Origin: DATLZU01 sp051293835
Lineage (GTDB): Bacteria; Nitrospirota; Nitrospiria; Nitrospirales; Nitrospiraceae
Assembly: GCA_051293835.1 (NCBI GenBank)
Contig: JBPKMA010000010.1
Location: forward strand, 68,252 to 132,251
Length of the DNA: 64,000 nt
Direction: 5' to 3'
The notes under the pieces are model-generated. The model was not told where the DNA came from. It did no database searches and saw only the letters and a list, made by a program, of their open reading frames with translations. Shown piece by piece: positions 12,745-21,469 of this stretch (within the stretch, counting starts at the first letter, position 1; each line of letters starts with the position of its first letter). A program made the position numbers and the translations under genes.

Positions 12745-13255
12745 GGGGTGACTCAGCGGCGGATTCTAGTCGGGAGGGGGAGATGAAGTCAAATGAAGGG
12801 AAGGTCGAGGATACCCCATATCCGCTCTGTGCTCGCAGAGCCTCCACGATGAAGATGAAATGGTGGTCGCTCGAGGCGCGCAGTGGAGAGGACATGGGGC
12901 ATCCTCCGTAAGCCTCTCCTCTGCGTGGCTGCGCAACTTGCTGCCTCCCGCCCACCCGTTGCGGACAAGAGCAACGGGTCCCCGGTATGAACGCAACTTC
13001 GAGCAGTGCTCGTCACCTGCCAAGGGCGGGCCGCGACGGTTCGGCAATGGCGGACGCGAACCGGCTCTCTGATGCTTGCTCCAGCAGCCCGGCCGTCATG
13101 ACCCGGGTTGCAGGCGTTAATTGGGACCGGCGCTCGCTCATCTGCGCGGTTGAGCCAAAACTGTGGGTCTCACACATGTGAGATCGATGAAAGGAGCAAG
13201 GGAACTGTGTCGGAACATTCGCACAAGAGGAGTGTTTCTCGGGCCGATCATCTAG
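12745..13255. other. 511 bases upstream of dnaE and the integrase relic, no gene seen
   Basis: No open frame here has domain features or a plausible start. The dnaE promoter must lie at its left end. A perfect TCTCACA-CA-TGTGAGA palindrome lies at 13168-13183. Confidence 0.5.
13168..13183. repeat. Perfect inverted repeat, operator-like
   Basis: TCTCACA and TGTGAGA flank a two-base centre, 73 bases before the integrase remnant. It could be an operator or a small hairpin; no regulator can be linked to it from sequence. Confidence 0.3.
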
Positions 13256-14063
13256 ATGGCCCATGACGGAGTGAATGAATCGGCTGAAAATGCGCCGCGT
13301 CGTTCCCCGGTCAACCAAAATCAAGCATTGAACGCCGTGTTGTTTCTCTACCATGAGGTCTTGGGTAAAAAGCCCGGCTACGTGAACGGTGTGGTGCGGG
13401 CCAGAAGACCTCGACGGTTACCGGTTGTGCTCACGCGCGAAGAGGGGAACGGATTGCTGAGCCAGCTCGATGAAACGGAAGGGCTCAAGGCGACGCTGCT
13501 CTACGGCGCCGGCCTTTGTCTCATAGAGTGTTGCCATCTCAGAGTGAAAGACATCGATTTCGCCAAGAATCAGATCGTGGTGCGTGCCGGCAAAGAAAAC
13601 AAGGACCGCTACACGATGCTTCCCGCCCAGTCAAAGCCCCCTGGCCCGGCATCTTGAGGAGATGAAACGGTAACACCAGTATGATCTGGAGCAGGGATTA
13701 GGCCGTGTCGTCCTGCCGAACGCCTTGGATCGGAAGTACCCTCAGGCTGGCCGAGAGTAGGGCTGGCAGTGGGTCTTCTCAGCCCCAAAGTATTACACCG
13801 ATCCTGCGACTCGCGAGCAGTATAGGCACCACTTGCATGAATCCGGTCATCCAAAGAAGCACCCGCAAGGCTGGGATCGCCAAGCCAGCCAGTTGCCACG
13901 CGTTTCGCCATTCCTTTGTGACTCCTCTCCTAGAGGATGGCTATGATATCCGCACAGTCCAAGAGCTCCTTGGGCATAAAGATGTGAGACGACCATAATC
14001 TACACGCATGTTCTGAATCGAGGTGGATGTGGGGTCTGCAGCTCCGCAGACCGGCTGGGGTGA
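13256..14063 (+). pseudogene. Integron-type tyrosine recombinase, decayed
   Basis: The first frame (to 13657) starts inside the N-terminal SAM-like domain (NQALNAVLFLYHEVLGKKPG) and reads through RARRPRRLPVVLT and LLYGAGLCLIECCHLRVKDIDF. These are hallmarks of integron integrases rather than phage integrases. The catalytic arginine of the GLR motif is replaced by Cys (GLCLIE). The frame then shifts several times: VVLPNALDRKYP, FSAPKYYTDPATREQYRHHLHES, SCHAFRHSFVTPLLEDGYDIRTVQELLGHKDV, and finally TTIIYTHVLNRGG with the nucleophilic Tyr in another frame. The N-terminal 30 or so residues are missing. It cannot make an active enzyme as read. Confidence 0.75.
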
Positions 14064-14321
14064 CTCGACCCTTGCGGCTCGGCCGGGCAGAAATAGGCTG
14101 CGGGCCAGTAGGGGCATAGGCCGCCGGAGTGGCGGTGTGTTCCAGCCAGTGGTGATTGACACGGTTTCCGTAAGTGACGACAATGTCTGCGACTTTAGTT
14201 GGACAGGGATTAAGGCACTGTCAGGAATAAGCCGCCAGCCTCCAGGTCCCTGTCGCCGCTCACTGAATCTTATCTTAAGGTTAGATGCATCGGCTTCCTG
14301 GAGTGAGATCTTTGTGAGAAG

Positions 14322-15038
14322 GTGGGCGATTTTATTAACGTTGAGGGCTTCTCGGCTGTCTACAAGACCGACGAGGTCCGGGCCATCTCTGCACTCGGTG
14401 CCGTAATGCGGGGCATCACCACATCGGAACAACGGTCTGCGCAGAGTCGCTAAAGCGGCTCTTCGTCCACCAAATAGGCGACGGTTCCGTGATTGTCTCC
14501 GAATTCGTTGAAGGGAGTCCTGGGCTTCCCGTAGCAATTACGACGATCCTCAATCGCCTGGCGCGGTTGGCCGGGTGCCTCATCAAAGCCGGTATCTCTG
14601 AGGGCGAGTTCGCCGATATCCGGGGCTGCTACCCCGAGGCAATCACGCGCCATTCAAACAGTGACGGAGTGGTACGCCTCGGGAGGCGGCATAATGCGCC
14701 TCTTTCCCGTCATGGGCACCGCTCTTATCAACGCCCACCACCTGACGACGCGCGCCAAGGGCGATCTGCTGATTCCGGACGCCATAATGGCCTCCGGCCT
14801 GTCCGGCACAGCCGTTGTCTCGGCGGAATTCCCTGATTTCGTTGTAATCGACTGGATTCATGCTGACACACCGGACATTCGCCAGATTACGGGTACGTCC
14901 ATTGCCAGCGACCAGACTGGCGTTCTCGAGCAGCGCCTCAGGCAAGTGTTGCGGCTGCCAAGACAGTGTTGCGGCTGCCAAGACTTGGTCTCCGACGACT
15001 GGGTCAAGAACACCCTAGCCTTCAATGTCTGTAGCTGA
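14322..15038 (+). pseudogene. Class III nucleotidyl-cyclase-like protein, frameshifted
   Basis: Three consecutive frames read like one protein. The first gives VGDFINVEGFSAVYKTDEVR. The second gives RLFVHQIGDGSVIVSEF and AGCLIKAGISEGEFADI. The third (14661-15038) gives MRLFPVMGTALINAHHLTTR and AIMASGLSGTAVV. The order of D/N-VEGFS, GDG, a K/R-GI..G element and G.ALINA..L matches the layout of class III adenylate/guanylate cyclase homology domains, so I infer that fold. Whether the intact ancestor was catalytic is unclear. Metal-binding Asp candidates are uncertain because the first Asp position reads Asn. No effector gene of a nucleotide-signal defence system is adjacent. The 258 bases between the integrase relic and this gene hold no other gene. 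Confidence 0.45.
14945..14984 (+). repeat. Perfect 20-bp tandem duplication
   Basis: AGTGTTGCGGCTGCCAAGAC occurs twice head to tail (14945-14964 and 14965-14984) near the 3' end of the cyclase-like pseudogene. Twenty bases is not a multiple of three, so the duplication itself shifts the frame. Confidence 0.9.
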
Positions 15039-15046
15039 GCGACGCT

Positions 15047-15556
15047 ATGCCGACGCTACTTTTCTTTCGGCTGGTTGCCCTCTCCCTGAGTCTGGCTGCG
15101 CCGTTGATAGTGCGGGCCGCCGACTGGGACAGCTGCGCCGACGACCTTGATCGGCTGCGTAGGGCATCTCGTGACGCTGCTGACGTCGCGGAACAAGTCA
15201 AGTCAAAGCACGAGGAACTCGACAACTGCAGAAGATATCCGGACACCTACGATCTGATGAGGGATCGCTGCCGGAGCTACGTCTGGGATTACGAGAGCGC
15301 CGTGAGCTCGCTACAAAGCGAACTCTCCACGGTGGATAGCCGTATTCGAAGCGTTCGTTCTTCGTGTGGTTACGATCTTGCGACGCTTTCGCCCCTGTCT
15401 CGACGAATGGCGTCCGGCGGCGTTCAGTCGCCTGGCGTGCGACTTTGCACTCTCCTACAGGGCTATCGCGGTCGCATACCCGATGATCAGCTCGTTCAGA
15501 TCTGCTCCAAGTCTATGTCAGAGTCCGAGTGCCGAAAGTGTCTGTCAGGACAGTAG
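15047..15556 (+). CDS. Secreted cysteine-rich protein, possible integron cassette gene
   Basis: A 169-residue protein with a clear signal peptide (PTLLFFRLVALSLSLAAPLIVRA cut after about residue 25, shown here in part as RLVALSLSLAAPLIVRA). The mature part is charged and probably coiled-coil (LDRLRRASRDAADVAEQVKS, ESAVSSLQSELSTVDSRI). It has nine cysteines, three of them near the C-terminus (ICSKSMSESECRKCLSGQ), suggesting disulfides in the periplasm. No family recognised. It starts nine bases after the cyclase-like pseudogene and is followed immediately by an attC-like site, so it may have arrived as a gene cassette. Confidence 0.55.
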   Translation: MPTLLFFRLVALSLSLAAPLIVRAADWDSCADDLDRLRRASRDAADVAEQVKSKHEELDNCRRYPDTYDLMRDRCRSYVWDYESAVSSLQSELSTVDSRIRSVRSSCGYDLATLSPLSRRMASGGVQSPGVRLCTLLQGYRGRIPDDQLVQICSKSMSESECRKCLSGQ

Positions 15557-15557
15557 C

Positions 15558-15629
15558 ATCTAACTTCGCAGTGGAGCAGCCCGCTGGCTCGCATGCGCTC
15601 GCCGAGGCTGCTCACCGCGAGCGCTAGGC
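15558..15629 (+). other. attC-like integron recombination site, imperfect
   Basis: The site starts two bases after the previous stop codon. ATCTAAC fits the R'' consensus RYYYAAC. GTGGAGCAGCC at 15571-15581 pairs with GGCTGCTCAC at 15606-15615, leaving one G unpaired, as the extrahelical bases of attC do. The 3' end reads GCGCTAGGC where GCGTTAGGC is expected, a one-base departure from the conserved GTT. Length (72 bases) and position directly behind a gene fit attC. The changed GTT would make it a poor substrate. Confidence 0.45.
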
Positions 15630-15645
15630 AGCCTCGGCGTATGCT

Positions 15646-18600
15646 GTGGGAGAGACTACCGTGGGATCGTCAGTAGCAGAGAAGTCTAGAGCTCTCCTCC
15701 GATTCCTGAAGGACACCGCCACTCTCCGGCGGAAGCGCATCCCTGCCTATGGGGCGGGCGACAAGGTTTTTTGGTTTGGTAAGGTCACCAGGGATCGTCC
15801 CGAAATTCGTTCTGCGTTCTTGGCTGACAATCCCGGCGAGTTCCCCGATCTCTGGCTTGAGGTACGTAAGAAGCGCATGCCGCCCCGCCCAGCCGCCCCG
15901 GAAATCCTCGAAGACTGGGTCCGCCCACAGGATCTTGACCAAGCGGACCAAGAGCCTGAGCTTTTGCCGGAGATCACAGTCCTCGTCGAGACGAGGGTGG
16001 CAGCTCCCGATGCACCACCTGAACTGGGCCGGACGCTGACTGAAAAGGTTCCAGAAGTACGGCGTCTGGAGGATCATCCCGAAGTGCAAGATGGCTGGCT
16101 TGAGTACCTGGTGAATCAGTGGGAGCCCTGGGCGCAAGAAATGCGTAGCTGGCGGGAAGCTCAGCGAGTCTACGAGGATGTGGATTTCATGCGTCGTCGT
16201 CTCGAGGAGGCTGAGGAGCGCTACGAACTGGTCCTGGGGGTGGGGCTTCTTGTATGGCGAGATCCCACGGGGACGACTGTCAAGCGCCACCTTCTCACCG
16301 CCCCCGCCGAGATTACTCTTGACGCGGCTCGCGGTGTCCTTACGGTAGGCCCTGCTGCCTCCTTTGAGAAGTTTCGCATCGAACTGGACATGCTGGAACT
16401 CCAGAACCAGCCCCGCCTAGAGGGAGCGGGCCTCGATGATCGTTTGGAGGAACTTGACATCCGAGCATGGGACAGAGCAACGGTCGGTGAGATCCTGCGC
16501 GTAATCGCTAACCGCGCGAGCCCGGATGCTCAGGTGGACGAGAGCAGGCTGGAGCCGCTCGAGCGGGCGGATGAAACGTTCCGAGTAGTCTATGCCCCAG
16601 CGCTTGTCCTGCGGGAGCGACGCCCGACGGCCTATGAGGAACTGATCACCCGCTTTCTCAAGGCCACCGACGATGAGTCGCTCTCAACAACAACCGAGCC
16701 CTGGGAGCGCTTCCTCCGCGAAGGCGAGCCGTCCAAAGTTTCAGCGGGCGGGAGCGTAGAAGACCCTGAGAACAATTTGGGATTGGGCGAGGATCGTCTC
16801 TACTTCCCCCTCCCAACGAACGAGGAGCAACGAAGGATCGCCGAACGCTTGCGGGTGCGACCCTATGTGCTCGTCAAAGGGCCGCCGGGAACAGGAAAGA
16901 GCCACACGATCGCCAACCTCATTTGCCATCTCTTGGCTTCAGGTGAACGGGTCTTGGTAACGGCTCATGCGCCAAAGGCCTTGGCCGTCTTGAGGGATTT
17001 GCTTCCTGGTGACATCCGTAACTTGTGCGTCACGACGTTTGGATCAACGCGTGACGACCAGCGCCTTCTTGAAGACAGCGTTCGAGGGATTCTCTCTCGA
17101 GAAAATGAATGGAGAGGAGAGAGGTGGACACTGGAAAAGATCGCTGAACTCGAACGCGAGTTGCGTCAACTGGAAGACAAAGTTGCCCAGGTGGAACGCG
17201 ACTCGCGCGAAACTCGCGAGGCCGAGACTCACCAGTACACACTCTATGGGGGCTATTAGGGCACAGCCGCGCAGATCGCGCGGGCACTGGAGGCTAGGCG
17301 GAGCGAATACGATTGGTTCCCCGAACTTCCCGACGACCATAGGCGCAGCCCGCTGGAGCCTACCGACATAGAGTTCCTTGCTGATGTCCATAGCCATCTG
17401 ACCGAGGAGCGGTTGAAAGAGCTGCGTCTGGACATCGCCGCTAACCCCCTGCCTAGTCCCAAGGAATTCGAAAATATTTTGGTTGAGCTAAAGGATGCGG
17501 AGCAGTCTGCTGAGGCGACGCGGAGGGGGATCCAACCCGACGAGCTTGAGCCCCTTCGACCTATAAGCGACGAGGTGCTCAGTGCGTCCGAGGCTTTCCT
17601 CAAGAACCTCGAAGAGCATGCGATGCGAGCCAGCCGGGTGCTCGGTGAGCTGACCGCGGGCATCTTCGGGGACCTGCTTGTTGGGCAACAAGTCCGATGG
17701 AGCCAACTCGCCCAGGATGGCACTCGGATACTTGATAAACTGCGGGATGCACGCGAAAGATTGGGGAACGCGCAAGTAGAGATTCCGGCACAAGCTTCGG
17801 ATCAACAGCTACTGAGCGATACGTGAAGGCGCCTCGAGCACTTCCGCAAGGGCGGGTGGCGAGGCTTGGGCTTCATCGCTCCCCGCGTCGTGCGTGAGAC
17901 ACGCTATGTCGAGGAATCGTGCCGGATTGATGGACAAGCACCGCGGCAGCCGCAACAGCTTGAGAGACTCCTTGCTTTCCTCGAATTGAAAGTGGGCGTG
18001 GAGGAGTTTCAACGGCTCTGGCCCACTACCATTCATCTTGATCGTCCCGATCCTAGGCATGATGTCGCCCACATCGAGGGCTTGGTGCAAGAGCTACACG
18101 GCTTGCTCGAATTGTTTCGAGCGCAACCACCGAACGCTTTAGCTCCGGTGCCCGTTGGCAGGCGGGCTGACCTCGCCCAGTCCAATGAGCGCGAGAAGTG
18201 GCTCGCTCTGATCAGGGCCGAAATGGCCCGTCGCCACGTAGATCGGGTACGGGAGCCGCTCGAAGGCTGGCGGGCTTCGTTGCGTCAAATCATCCTTTCA
18301 GGAAACGCTCATCCCTGCCTGCAACGGATGGCCGAAGCCGTTGAAGACCGGGACGGTGAAAAGTGGAGGATTGCGTGGGAGACGCGAGAGCGCCTTAAGG
18401 TGGAGAAGGACCGATTCCGCCGGTATGCGGAACTGATCAGCAAACTTGATCAAGCCCATCCGGGCCTGGGAGAGCTTCTACGATCGAGCCAGGGTCGTCC
18501 TGAATGGAAAGATCGACTGCTTCAGCTTGGAGAGGCATGGGCTTGGGCCGCTGCGAGGGCATGGCTTCGTAAGGCAACCAACCCGGAACGCTGCGAGCGG

Positions 18601-19950
18601 CTCGATAAGGAAAAGCACCGGTTGCAAGGCAAAATCGAGAAGAAACTCGAAGAACTAGCGGCCCTCAAAGCTTGGCAGGCTTTTTCGCCCGGCTAGACGA
18701 CCAAACGGAGCAAAATCTCACGGCCTGGACAAAGGCAGTTGCCCGTATTGGAAAAGGGACGGGAAAGTACGCTTACCGGCACCGGAGAACAGCCCGCCAG
18801 TATTTGATGGCATGCATCCCCAAGATACCGTGCTGGATCATGCCCCTCCACAAGCTCTGGGAGACGACCGACCCTACGCCGGGAGTCTTCGATACTGTAA
18901 TCGTAGACGAGGCGTCGCAAGCCGGAATTGAGGCGCTGGCGCTGCTCCTCTTGGCAAAGCGTATTATTGTTGTTGGCGACGATAAACAGAACAGCCCTGA
19001 GGCGGTGGGCGTCCTCGAAGAGGACATCGCCCGGCTGGCCCGTGACCATCTTCGAGAGTTTCGGTTCCGCGACGAGTTTCGGCCTGACACAAGTCTCTAT
19101 GACCATGCCGAACGAGCTTTCGGAAACGTGATCTCGCTTCGCGAGCATTTCCGCTGCGTGCCCGAGATCATTCGTTTCAGCAACGATCTCTGTTACACAG
19201 ACGCCCCTTTGATTCCGTTTCGCCAGCCTCCTCCCAAGAGACTTCCACCGCTGAAAGCAATGTTTGTGAAAAAAGGCGCTTGCCAAGGAGAGGGCCAGCG
19301 AATCATCAACCGCGATGAGGCGGAAGCAATTGTGGACAAAATCCGGATGTGTCTCGATGACGAGGCTTATGAAGGCAAGACAATGGGAGTCATCGTCCTT
19401 CAGGGACACGATCAGGCAGAGCATATTGAAAGGAGATTGGCTGAGGTGCTCGAGCCTAGGGTTCGTGAGGAGCGGAAACTGCGCTGCGGAGTACCTGCTA
19501 CTTTTCAGGGGGACCAAAGAGACGTGATCTTCTTGTCGCTTGTCGTCGCGCCTAACCACCAATTCAGAGCATTGACAGGACTGCCTGATCAGCGCCGCTT
19601 CAATGTGGCCATGAGCCGCGCGCGAGATCAGGTGTGGCTTTTTCACAGCGTTCAGCTTCACGACCTCAGTCGCGAAGATTTGCGCTGGCGTCTTCTAAAC
19701 TTCTTCTACAGTCCGGGCCAGGGGGCGCTTGAAGAGCTTTACGAAGAGTTAGACCACCTTGAGCGAGAAGCGAGACGCCGTCCACGACAGTTGGGCGAAC
19801 AGCCCGACCCCTACGAAAGCTGGTTCGAGGTTGACGTTGCTCTGGAGCTCTTGAAGAGGAAGTACCGCGTGCGGCCACAAGTGGAGCATGCGTGCTACCG
19901 CATTGATCTCGTGGTGGAGGGTCAAAGAAAAAGGGGTCGGGAATCTTTTT
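15646..19950 (+). pseudogene. Superfamily 1 (DNA2/NAM7-type) helicase with start of a C-terminal nuclease-like domain, decayed and truncated
   Basis: Joined frames would give about 1430 residues. The N-terminal 380 residues are a unique domain. Walker A is VKGPPGTGKSHTIANL (about residue 410). Long charged helices follow, and then Walker B and downstream helicase motifs: FDTVIVDEASQAG, IIVVGDDKQNSPEAV, LREHFRCVPEIIRFSN, FQGDQRDVIFLSLVVA and RRFNVAMSRARDQVWLFHS. The final part (SWFEVDVALELLKRKYRV, YRIDLVVEGQ) looks like the beginning of a restriction-endonuclease-like domain of the DUF559/Vsr sort. In-frame stops occur at 17257 (TAG) and 17824 (TGA), a frameshift lies near 18690, and the 3' end is cut at the repeat at 19928. 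Helicase-nuclease proteins of this build often occur in defence islands. The start is GTG 15646 or GTG 15661. Confidence 0.7.
19928..19950 (+). repeat. REP-like repeat copy 1
   Basis: AAAAAGGGGTCGGGAATC followed by TTTTT. It replaces the end of the helicase gene in mid-domain, so it marks a breakpoint. Confidence 0.65.
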
Positions 19951-20068
19951 GTTGCACACGAGCATGGTAGGCTGAGAGCCTCAGCGGCTGCACGGGGACG
20001 ACAGAGCCAGATGCGATTCTGCCCGAATCACGGGCTTGCTGTTAAAAACCGACTTCCGCCCCCTTTGC

Positions 20069-20245
20069 TTACTCTTCGCTCGCAAGAAGCTCGAGGAAGT
20101 CGGTCAACCGGATCAACTGCATGCCTTTGTATGTCCCAAGTGTCAGGAGATGCCGATTGCCTGTGACAACGAAGTCTGCATGGGCGTGAACTGGGCACTC
20201 AGGGACGCGGTTGTTGGGCTCATCTTCTACGACACGAAGACGGGA
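20069..20245 (-). pseudogene. C-terminal fragment of a PIN-domain toxin
   Basis: The minus strand reads VVEDEPNNRVPECPVHAHAD, then FVVTGNRHLLTLGTYKGMQL and IRLTDFLELLASEE before a TAA at 20069. This matches the C-terminal third of VapC-like PIN toxins of the COG1569 sort (usual pattern D..DN...ECA...A....VTGD.HLL.L). The acidic residue in VTGD is Asn here. Nothing of the N-terminal catalytic part remains; the fragment stops at the repeat copy at 20263. No antitoxin gene is next to it. Confidence 0.6.
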
Positions 20246-20262
20246 CGCGGTCCTAACAGAAC

Positions 20263-20281
20263 AAAGGGGTCGGACCCCTTT
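20263..20281. repeat. REP-like hairpin copy 2
   Basis: AAAGGGGTC-G-GACCCCTTT, a perfect 9-bp inverted repeat; the identical unit occurs at 23140-23158. Confidence 0.8.
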
Positions 20282-20284
20282 ATC

Positions 20285-20344
20285 GGTTCTCCTTTCAACA
20301 TGGCGGTCATGGGGATCTTTCATATCACCGGTCGCTGCCCGCAC
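20285..20344. repeat. Longer direct repeat, short copy
   Basis: About 60 bases (beginning GGTTCTCCTTTCAACATGGC, ending GGTCGCTGCCCGCAC). They recur at 23179-23271, where about 34 extra bases (around 23213-23247) interrupt the match. Both copies directly follow the GGGGTCGGACCCC hairpin. Confidence 0.7.
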
Positions 20345-20366
20345 CCGAGACTTCGTTGTGGTCGCA

Positions 20367-20392
20367 GAAAAGGGGTCGGGAGTCTTTTCTTC
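20367..20392 (+). repeat. REP-like repeat copy 3
   Basis: GAAAAGGGGTCGGGAGTC then TTTTCTTC. It pairs in inverted orientation with copy 4 at 20510-20535, about 118 bases away. Nothing codes between the two. Confidence 0.8.
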
Positions 20393-20509
20393 ACCGAACC
20401 TGCTTCAGGTTTGTCAAGGGGGGGCCGGCCTCCGATGGAGTTGGAGGCCGGGGAGCGCGAATGAGCAATGACGTGATCCAGGGATGACGGTCACGCGAGC
20501 TGGGCTTCG

Positions 20510-20535
20510 GAGAAAAGACTCCCGACCCCTTTTCT
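20510..20535 (-). repeat. REP-like repeat copy 4, inverted
   Basis: The reverse complement of copy 3 (GAGAAAAGACTCCCGACCCC then TTTTCT). The second integrase fragment starts directly after it. Confidence 0.8.
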
Positions 20536-20876
20536 ATCGCGACCTGTCTGCCGTGCCGGACACGGCACGGGCAGGCCGGGACCCTAGCTGGTTGAATGAG
20601 GTGGTGCGCGCAAAACAGCCCCGGCCGTTGCCTGTCATGCTCACCCGGCAGGAAGTACACGACTTGTTGGCTGCACCTGACTGGGGCTCGTGGATTATGG
20701 CCACGATGCTCTACGGCTCGGGGCTGCGCTTAATGGAATGCCTTTGGTTGCGGGTCAAAGATGTGGACATCGGCCGCAGCGAGGTGCTGGTGCGTGAAGG
20801 GAAGGGCGACAAGGACCGGGTAACGATGCTGCCCTCGGCGGTCGTCTCATGGTTGAACGCGCATGCGGGAAATTGA
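20529..20876 (+). pseudogene. Second integron-type tyrosine recombinase fragment
   Basis: Reads LFYRDL, WLNEVVRAKQPRPLPVMLT, LLAAPDWGSWIMATMLYGSG and LRLMECLWLRVKDVDIG, then VREGKGDKDRVTMLPSAVVS. This is the middle third of an integron integrase, with the GLR catalytic arginine kept, unlike the copy at 13256. The N-terminus is cut at the repeat and the box II part with the Tyr is absent. At about 20865 the sequence joins an unrelated GIY-YIG fragment. It is not the missing part of the first copy, since both cover the same region. Confidence 0.7.
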
Positions 20877-21315
20877 CCTGACTGCGAAAGAGGCCAAAGA
20901 GAAGTATGCAGAGCTTATTGACCGGCACAAACTTCAGGAAATCGAACAGCGAGTAACGGAGTACATTCAGCGGAACTTTCGTTTCGTGGCTTTCAAAGTG
21001 GATGATAAGGCAAAGCGACTTCGCTGGGAGTCAAGAATCATTTCTACTGTTTCGCTGTGCGAAGAGTGTTGCCCATCCGACAACTGGCTAGGGCTACATT
21101 CGCCTAAAGCGACCAGAATCTCTCACGCTTTCTCAACAAACGTGGAGGGAGTTCCCTACAGCCCGATCTCATCTGGGTTCACCTTGTCTCCTCTCCTCAT
21201 TTCTCATCACCTTTTTCACTTTCGCTCACCTTTAGATGACCGCTGGATAAAACTAGCGGAACCGACCCAAGCATCTCTTTGCTTGATCTGGAGTGGAAAA
21301 AACATAATTATTTGA
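20863..21315 (+). pseudogene. GIY-YIG-type protein, C-terminal fragment fused to unrelated sequence
   Basis: From ATG 20863 the frame reads REIDLTAKEAKEKYAELIDR, IEQRVTEYIQRNFRFVAFKV and ESRIISTVSLCEECCPSDNW then LGLHSPKATRI. I recall this C-terminal pattern from GIY-YIG nuclease-family proteins, where it normally ends in KIRESGLW. Here the homology stops at about 21120 and the frame runs on into low-complexity sequence to 21315. The GIY-YIG catalytic part is absent. The assignment rests on memory of the family pattern. Confidence 0.4.
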
Positions 21316-21469
21316 AAACACAGAAAAAGAAATGATCACGTGCTCATGCTCAATTGGTCCTCACCATAACAAGCTCTCTGACTAGGTTGCTGGCCCACTT
21401 TATGCTTGAAAAATACAGAGAGCACCATCGTGAGCATTCCTCTCACAGAAACTTCCAAGGAGGATCTGC

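Noticed and set aside
14278..14290. GTTAGATGC as an attC 3' end or attI core
   Set aside because: No matching RYYYAAC partner or folding arms upstream, so a chance match cannot be excluded.
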